DNA of 64,000 nt from Candidatus Avimuribaculum pullicola (GTDB lineage: Bacteria > Bacteroidota > Bacteroidia > Bacteroidales > Muribaculaceae): NCBI GenBank assembly GCA_018716295.1, contig DVKC01000036.1, positions 1-64,000 on the forward strand, read 5' to 3'. Shown here in pieces: positions 59,421 to 64,000 of the stretch; within the stretch, counting starts at the first letter, position 1, and every line of letters begins with the position of its first letter. The translations under genes were made by a program, and so were the position numbers. The notes beneath the pieces are model-generated. The model searched no databases and was not told where the DNA came from. It saw only the letters and a list, made by a program, of their open reading frames with translations.

Positions 59421-60122
59421 CTATTTCTTTTTAGCCATGAAATACAATAACATATCAATATACCTGGGGTATTGTTCCGCTTGTTCAAAAAAGAGTGCTT
59501 TATTCTCAACATCCTTTTTAGACAATGTGCTAATAATACGCAGCAAGCCGTCTAAATCCCCTTTCCTGTCCGCTTTCAGGAAATGACAGTTTAAGTTCAG
59601 TATGTCAATAGCCTCCATTGCGTCTTTCACATCGCCTTCAAGTTCTTCTTTATGTGCAATATAATCATCCCAACAGTCATATTCTCCGTTAGGAATAATT
59701 TCACCCAGTGTATTGTACCTGAAAAATGAAGAGCATTCCTCCTCTTGTATGAAACATCGTATCAACTTATCGGCTTTTGCTTCTCCACAATGCCGTTTAC
59801 TCCGTTCCTTTTTTCTCAATCCCCTTGAATCAATGCAACAGGCATACAAGTTGGCATAGTCCATCTGTTTATCGAAATCACCTTGAGGACCATTCTCGGG
59901 AATTAAATGCTCATTATGACTACCACCTATTTTGTCGCCTTGAAAATGATCCAATCGTTGTTGGCAATAACAGCAAATATGATGCTGTTCTGCTCGAAGG
60001 ATTCTGTTTAATTCTTCTTTGCATTCAAAATCGACGTATGTAAGACTTTGACCGGCCTGTAGCCGCAAACTCTTCCATTTTATCATAAATTCCGGTTCGC
60101 ACCCTTTTTTGACATATCTCAT
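59421..60122 (-). CDS. HNH endonuclease, TIGR02646/PtuB-like (second Septu-like module)
   Basis: This 233-residue protein has an HNH nuclease core with zinc cysteines: HHICCYCQQRLDHFQGDKIG followed by SHNEHLIPENGPQGDFDKQM and NLYACCIDSRG; the conserved His pair falls in HNEHLIP. The N-terminal RYVKKGCEPEFMIKWKSL is the start of the TIGR02646 family, which includes the HNH effectors of retron-Septu and Septu-type systems. I chose the ATG at 60122 over a TTG three codons earlier. It follows the ATPase stop by 12 bases. AT-rich relative to the core genes, so horizontally acquired. Confidence 0.87.
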   Translation of the reverse strand: MRYVKKGCEPEFMIKWKSLRLQAGQSLTYVDFECKEELNRILRAEQHHICCYCQQRLDHFQGDKIGGSHNEHLIPENGPQGDFDKQMDYANLYACCIDSRGLRKKERSKRHCGEAKADKLIRCFIQEEECSSFFRYNTLGEIIPNGEYDCWDDYIAHKEELEGDVKDAMEAIDILNLNCHFLKADRKGDLDGLLRIISTLSKKDVENKALFFEQAEQYPRYIDMLLYFMAKKK

Positions 60123-60134
60123 ACCTGCCAAATT

Positions 60135-61394
60135 TTAAAAGAAACTAAGCATCATGTCTGCTCGCTGCAATTCCGTATGGTTTTGCCCCAAACGCTTTTC
60201 CAATTGACTCCTTAACGACAGTGCCTGTTCTTCTGCGCCAAGACCTTTTTCTATCAGCAGAAAATACCTATTCAGCATTTCTTTTATCTCATCGTCCATT
60301 TCAGACGTACCCATTTCATTAAGTATGTAATTTGCATCCTTTCCTGTTTGTAATGGGAAGTCGTATGTTTGATTGTCTTTTATGCTGAAAATCTTTCCGT
60401 CCTGCAAAGAGCCTATTACCAATGGAGCATGAGTGGTGACGACAAACTGTATCCTTGGGAATGCATCTTGTAAATTACGTATTACTCGTTTCTGCCACTC
60501 TGGGTGAAGATGTAAGTCGATTTCATCAATTAAAACAATGCCCGAAGTTTCAGTGGCAGCCTTTTCCCCTAAATGGGGGTTGAGCAAATAACAACGGAAT
60601 GCAATTTCCATTACCATTGCCAACATGGAACGGACACCATCGGACAACAAATGAAACGGCATCGCTTCGTGCGTTTCGCCCTGAAACATCAGAAGTTCCT
60701 GACGTTTAATATCAAACATCAAATCATCGCAATCGACACACTTCTTTACAGCTTCATTTACGGCTTTCAATACCATTGACGACGTACCATGCTGTAATGC
60801 CGACAATGTTTCGGTATAATATAAATCAAGAAAGAATTTTATGTTTGTTAACGGGTCTAATGCATTGTAATATCCCCTAAGGCGACTACCATCGGGTTCC
60901 ACACCGATATTCTTTTTTTCTTTTTTAAATCTATCGGTGGAATAATAGGCAATAAGAGGTATAGAAACTTTGTCCCAATTATTACGGATTGCTTCCTGCA
61001 TTTGTACTGAAACATCCTTTATTTCTTTTGCTTTGGCCGAACGAGTTGCACCACCCTTGCTGCTTAAAGAACGCTCCCACGTTATTTCTTTTTCACAAGG
61101 AGTGTCGTTTTCTGAAAAATCAATTATCGTGCCTTTCGATGAAATTACCACAGGATATTGTTGTTCCAAATTTGACAATCTTACATCATCCTGCATTATA
61201 CTCGGGCTTGCTATTTTATCCTTATACTTATCAACGCTAAGAAATAACGAACCTACAGCTATACGCAGTGCCTCAAGTATAGACGTTTTGCCTGTACCGT
61301 TTATGCCTACAAAAATATTAAATCGAGGGTGAAACTCAATTTCAATATCTTTATAGCAACGAAAATTCTTTAAACGCATCCAACTAATATTCAT
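60135..61394 (-). CDS. AAA ATPase, PtuA-like (second Septu-like module)
   Basis: This 419-residue RecF/OLD-like ATPase has no TOPRIM domain. Walker A is FVGINGTGKTSILEALRIA (about residue 30), preceded by MRLKNFRCYKDIEIEFHPRF. A middle insertion (about 60-220) is partly helical. The signature-like LLSDGVRSMLAMVMEIAF, Walker B GIVLIDEIDLHLHPEWQKRV (about 290) and switch FVVTTHAPLVIGSL complete the site. Paired with an HNH gene downstream on the same strand, it matches Septu (PtuA-PtuB). It differs clearly from the ATPase at 27500-28741, so the two modules are not recent duplicates. Confidence 0.87.
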   Translation of the reverse strand: MNISWMRLKNFRCYKDIEIEFHPRFNIFVGINGTGKTSILEALRIAVGSLFLSVDKYKDKIASPSIMQDDVRLSNLEQQYPVVISSKGTIIDFSENDTPCEKEITWERSLSSKGGATRSAKAKEIKDVSVQMQEAIRNNWDKVSIPLIAYYSTDRFKKEKKNIGVEPDGSRLRGYYNALDPLTNIKFFLDLYYTETLSALQHGTSSMVLKAVNEAVKKCVDCDDLMFDIKRQELLMFQGETHEAMPFHLLSDGVRSMLAMVMEIAFRCYLLNPHLGEKAATETSGIVLIDEIDLHLHPEWQKRVIRNLQDAFPRIQFVVTTHAPLVIGSLQDGKIFSIKDNQTYDFPLQTGKDANYILNEMGTSEMDDEIKEMLNRYFLLIEKGLGAEEQALSLRSQLEKRLGQNHTELQRADMMLSFF

Positions 61395-61415
61395 CGCTTC
61401 TTACACTTTTAGCTT

Positions 61416-61423
61416 CAAAGATA
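61416..61423 (-). promoter_or_regulatory. -7 box for the second Septu-like module
   Basis: Minus-strand TATCTTTG fits TAnnTTTG and lies about 22 bases before the ATPase start. Confidence 0.5.
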
Positions 61424-61520
61424 AAAAAAAACTATTAGTTTGCTCTTCTTACCCAATTAAAAAGTGTGGTCTTTTGCAAAAGAATCCTTTTTGACATGTT
61501 GATAGTTAACAAATAACGAA

Positions 61521-61576
61521 AATGGCAATCTACTGGGAATCACAGAACAAAGTTCCACTCCCATAAGATTGCCATT
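61521..61576 (-). terminator. Hairpin terminator after korB
   Basis: AATGGCAATCT (61521-61531) is an exact inverse complement of AGATTGCCATT (61566-61576), with an inner TGGGA/TCCCA pair. It lies about 25 bases past the korB stop on the minus strand, followed by TTTTCGTTATTTGTT on that strand. Confidence 0.7.
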
Positions 61577-61600
61577 ATATATGTCGCTGTAATATACAGG

Positions 61601-62617
61601 TTATTTCACTTCCCAGGTGTCGCCGGCGAGGAGCATGTCGCGCAAGCAGCTGTAGCCCTTGCGCTGGCGCACTTCGGCCACTTGCTGTTCGATAGCTTCG
61701 TTATAGACAGGAGCCTCAACGTCGCGTATCACGCCGATGGCGAGCGGCAACGTGCGGCCGTCCATCATGGCGAGCTGCTGGTGCAAGAAATTTGACTCGC
61801 AATGTGCGTCGTGTGTCAATATATCGTCGATGTAATAACCATCTTCACCGATAGTCACCGCTTTCAGTCCGAAACCATCTTGCACGAGGCCTTTATCCTT
61901 GTTCGCGCCGAAAAGCATCTTCTTGCCATGCTCAAGGTGGATAGTATGCTCAGGGCGGTTGGCACGGTCGCTAACATAGCTGTGGATACCATTGTTGAAT
62001 ATCACACAGTTTTGCAATATTTCCACCACCGAACAGCCGCGATGCCGCGCGGCGGCCACCATCACCTCTTGCGACACAGCTTGCTCTACATCAAGACTGC
62101 GGGCGAAGAACGTGCCGCGTGCACCGAATGCCAGTTCGGCAGGAATAAACGGATCCTCGGTTGTACCGTAGGGCGACGACTTGCTCACAAACCCGCGGTC
62201 GCTCGTGGGCGAATATTGCCCCTTGGTGAGTCCATATATCTTGTTGTTAAGCAGGAGCATATTCACATCGACATTGCGGCGCACCTCGTGGATAAAGTGG
62301 TTACCACCGATGGCAAGCCCATCGCCATCGCCGCACACTTGCCACACGGTAAGTTCGGGATTTGCCACCTTGATGCCTGTGGCCACTGCCGCCCCACGCC
62401 CATGAATGGTGTGGAAACCGTATGTATTCATATAGTAAATGAGCCGCGAGCTACACCCGATACCCGACACTACCACAATCTCGTGTGGCGGAATGCCCAG
62501 TTCGGCCATCGCCTTGTGAAGCTCGGCAAGCACGGCGTGGTCGCCACAGCCAGGGCACCAACGCACAGCCTGGTCGCTCTTGTAATCGGCAGCTACATAT
62601 TTCTTAGTTTCTTCCAT
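61601..62617 (-). CDS. korB: 2-oxoglutarate (2-oxoacid):ferredoxin oxidoreductase, beta subunit
   Basis: The beta subunit carries TPP and completes the two-subunit enzyme that oxidatively decarboxylates 2-oxoglutarate to succinyl-CoA with ferredoxin, or runs in reverse in the reductive TCA cycle of anaerobes. The 338-residue protein has WCPGCGDHAVLAELHKAM, the cluster and TPP-site motif AVATGIKVANPELTVWQVCG followed by GDGDGLAIGGNHFIH, and NNKIYGLTKGQYSPTSDRGF. I chose the ATG at 62617; a TTG at 62626 would overlap the korA stop. korA is immediately upstream on the same strand. Confidence 0.94.
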   Translation of the reverse strand: MEETKKYVAADYKSDQAVRWCPGCGDHAVLAELHKAMAELGIPPHEIVVVSGIGCSSRLIYYMNTYGFHTIHGRGAAVATGIKVANPELTVWQVCGDGDGLAIGGNHFIHEVRRNVDVNMLLLNNKIYGLTKGQYSPTSDRGFVSKSSPYGTTEDPFIPAELAFGARGTFFARSLDVEQAVSQEVMVAAARHRGCSVVEILQNCVIFNNGIHSYVSDRANRPEHTIHLEHGKKMLFGANKDKGLVQDGFGLKAVTIGEDGYYIDDILTHDAHCESNFLHQQLAMMDGRTLPLAIGVIRDVEAPVYNEAIEQQVAEVRQRKGYSCLRDMLLAGDTWEVK

Positions 62618-62622
62618 CGTTG

Positions 62623-64000
62623 TCAATCCTCCATGATTTTAGTTACACCATCTATGATTTCTTGCACGAGGAACGGCTGCCCCTCCACCTTGTTGATACG
62701 GCTGATTGCAGTTGCCGGGAACTGTGCTTGCAGGTAGTCGGCAAATTGGCCGTTGTTCAACTCGGCCACGATCACCCGTTTGTAGCGAGCCAGCACCTCG
62801 GCGGTGTTGAGCGGCAGCGGGTTGATGTAACGGAAATGGGCGAGAGCCACACGCTTGCCGGCGGCATTGAGCTGCACCGACGCCGAGAGCAAGTGGCCGT
62901 ATGTGCCACCCCAGCCCACGAGCAACGTGTCGGCTTCGGCATCGCCTTTCACCTCAAGCTGTGGTATGTCGTATGCTATATTTTCAATCTTCTTGCGCCG
63001 CGCAGCTACCATCTGAGCATGGTTGGCAGGGTCGGTCGATATGGCACTGGTCACGGCACTCTTTTCAAGACCGCCCACACGGTGCGTGAAGCCCTCAGTG
63101 CCAGGTATTGCCCAGTAGCGCACTTGCGTCTTCTCATCACGCATATACGGGTGCCAGCGACCACGCAATTCCTCGGTCACAAATGGCGGTTTGATTTCGG
63201 GATACTCGTCATAGTCGGGAATGCGCCATGCCGACGAACCGTTGGCAATAAACCCGTCGGTGAGCAATATCACTGGAGTCATGTGCGTAAGGGCGATGCG
63301 GGCAGCCTCAAACGCCATGTCGAAGCAGTCGGTGGGCGATGCTGCTGCCACAACCGCCAGCGGCGACTCACCGTTGCGGCCATAGAGAGCTTGTCGCAAG
63401 TCGGTCTGCTCGGTCTTGGTAGGAAGCCCAGTACACGGGCCGCCACGCTGCACGTCAATCAGCACAAGTGGCAATTCGGTGATTACCGCCAAGCCCAACG
63501 CCTCGCTCTTGAGCGACAACCCAGGCCCCGAGGTGCTGGTGGCTGCAAGATTGCCGGCAAACGACGCACCCAATGCCGAGCAGATACCTGCAATCTCGTC
63601 TTCCATCTGACAAGCTTTCACGCCGAGGTCTTTGCGCTTGGCAAGTTCTTGCAATATATCGGTAGCCGGCGTAATGGGATAACTGCCGAGGAACAACGGC
63701 CTGCCGCTCTTCTCCGATGCCATTATCAATCCCCATGCCGTGGCCGTGTTGCCATTCACATCGGTGTAATGCCCGGGGCGTATGCTTTCGCTCTCAATGC
63801 GATAGGTCGATACCGATGCATGAATATTGTGCCCATAATCATAACCTGCTTGCATCACCTTGGCATTGGCCTCATACACTGCAGGTTTCTTGGCAAATTT
63901 ATTGTGCAGCAAATGCAACGCGCTTTCGAGCGGACGGTCGAAAAGCCAGCACACAAGCCCCAGTGCAAACATATTCTTGCACTTTGTAATCGAACGGTTA
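62623..64000 (-). CDS. korA: 2-oxoacid:ferredoxin oxidoreductase, alpha subunit with fused gamma domain (5' part outside window)
   Basis: This is the alpha subunit partner of korB. The visible ~459 residues run in from the window edge without a true start: the frame reads SITKCKNMFALGLVCWLFDR, the end of the gamma (pyruvate-ferredoxin-like) domain that is fused at the N-terminus in Bacteroidota. The TPP/pyrimidine-binding core follows: LFLGSYPITPATDILQELA, ATSTSGPGLSLKSEALGLA and IDVQRGGPCTGLPTKTEQTD. A C-terminal transketolase-like domain contains ADTLLVGWGGTYGHLLSASV. The stop is five bases from the korB start. Confidence 0.92.
   Translation of the reverse strand, partial: NRSITKCKNMFALGLVCWLFDRPLESALHLLHNKFAKKPAVYEANAKVMQAGYDYGHNIHASVSTYRIESESIRPGHYTDVNGNTATAWGLIMASEKSGRPLFLGSYPITPATDILQELAKRKDLGVKACQMEDEIAGICSALGASFAGNLAATSTSGPGLSLKSEALGLAVITELPLVLIDVQRGGPCTGLPTKTEQTDLRQALYGRNGESPLAVVAAASPTDCFDMAFEAARIALTHMTPVILLTDGFIANGSSAWRIPDYDEYPEIKPPFVTEELRGRWHPYMRDEKTQVRYWAIPGTEGFTHRVGGLEKSAVTSAISTDPANHAQMVAARRKKIENIAYDIPQLEVKGDAEADTLLVGWGGTYGHLLSASVQLNAAGKRVALAHFRYINPLPLNTAEVLARYKRVIVAELNNGQFADYLQAQFPATAISRINKVEGQPFLVQEIIDGVTKIMED

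Noticed and set aside
62617-62626. A TTG start for korB that would overlap the korA stop
   Set aside because: The ATG at 62617 gives the normal family N-terminus, and the three extra residues have no support.
1-64000. CRISPR arrays, rRNA genes or prophage structural genes
   Set aside because: No evenly spaced direct repeats, rRNA-like sequence or phage morphogenesis genes were seen.

Overview
This window is a chromosomal segment of a Bacteroidota bacterium, order Bacteroidales. The family is probably Muribaculaceae or a near relative (inference from gene content and roughly even base composition; not tested). The evidence is the recurring Bacteroidota -7 promoter box TAnnTTTG upstream of many genes and tRNAs, families typical of Bacteroidales (DUF4836, DUF4919, PepSY-like lipoproteins, a PorE-like OmpA lipoprotein, NodT-type efflux lipoproteins), a bifunctional Rel, and a GH13_8-type branching enzyme. 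Most of the window is ordinary core genome, with short AT-rich accessory insertions.

Layout. 0.4-7.7 kb: a tripartite RND efflux operon followed by a MATE exporter. 7.9-11.7 kb: greA, a HIT protein, a PBP4-type peptidase and, convergent with it, L-serine dehydratase. 11.8-16.4 kb: an acidic hypothetical protein, rsmI, two lipoproteins and folB. 16.4-17.5 kb: an AT-rich YhcG-type nuclease. 18-26.7 kb, all minus strand: a DUF4919 protein, a small membrane protein, a PgpH-like HD phosphodiesterase, Rel, a MalY-type lyase and two membrane proteins. 26.9-28.7 kb: a first ATPase + HNH pair resembling the Septu anti-phage system. 29-35 kb: pepT-ruvB, a flippase and a PorE-like lipoprotein. 35.2-37.9 kb: a large protein with two kinase domains and a C-terminal formylglycine-generating-enzyme (FGE) fold. 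38-44.5 kb: a porin, a DMT transporter, purU-hisH-hisA-hisF and queA. 44.6-50.5 kb: tRNA-Cys, a YkvA-like protein, an AraC regulator, xerD, carboxynorspermidine dehydrogenase, a decayed Fic gene and a POT-like transporter. 51-58.3 kb: a DUF4836 lipoprotein, glgB, a PepSY-repeat lipoprotein, an EEP hydrolase and a ferredoxin-type aldo/keto reductase. 58.3-61.4 kb: a Ser-Arg-Phe tRNA cluster, a truncated WYL regulator and a second Septu-like pair. 61.6-64 kb: korB and the 5'-truncated korA.

Most notable signals. (1) The last ~35 codons of the kinase-FGE gene look like the variable region of a diversity-generating retroelement (DGR): 15 candidate variable codons are all NNY, as expected if they derive from AAY template codons, and they sit in the usual GGSW...GFRL frame. 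No reverse transcriptase or template repeat is in the window, so the region would be a remote target or a relic. (2) Two different ptuA-ptuB-like cassettes occur 31 kb apart, the second next to a tRNA cluster. (3) A REP-like palindrome occurs as inverted pairs in two convergent intergenic regions and once as a single copy; one pair begins 20 bp past the candidate variable region. (4) A Fic gene decayed by several frameshifts and a WYL gene cut off 12 bp from the tRNA-Phe end record past turnover of accessory DNA.
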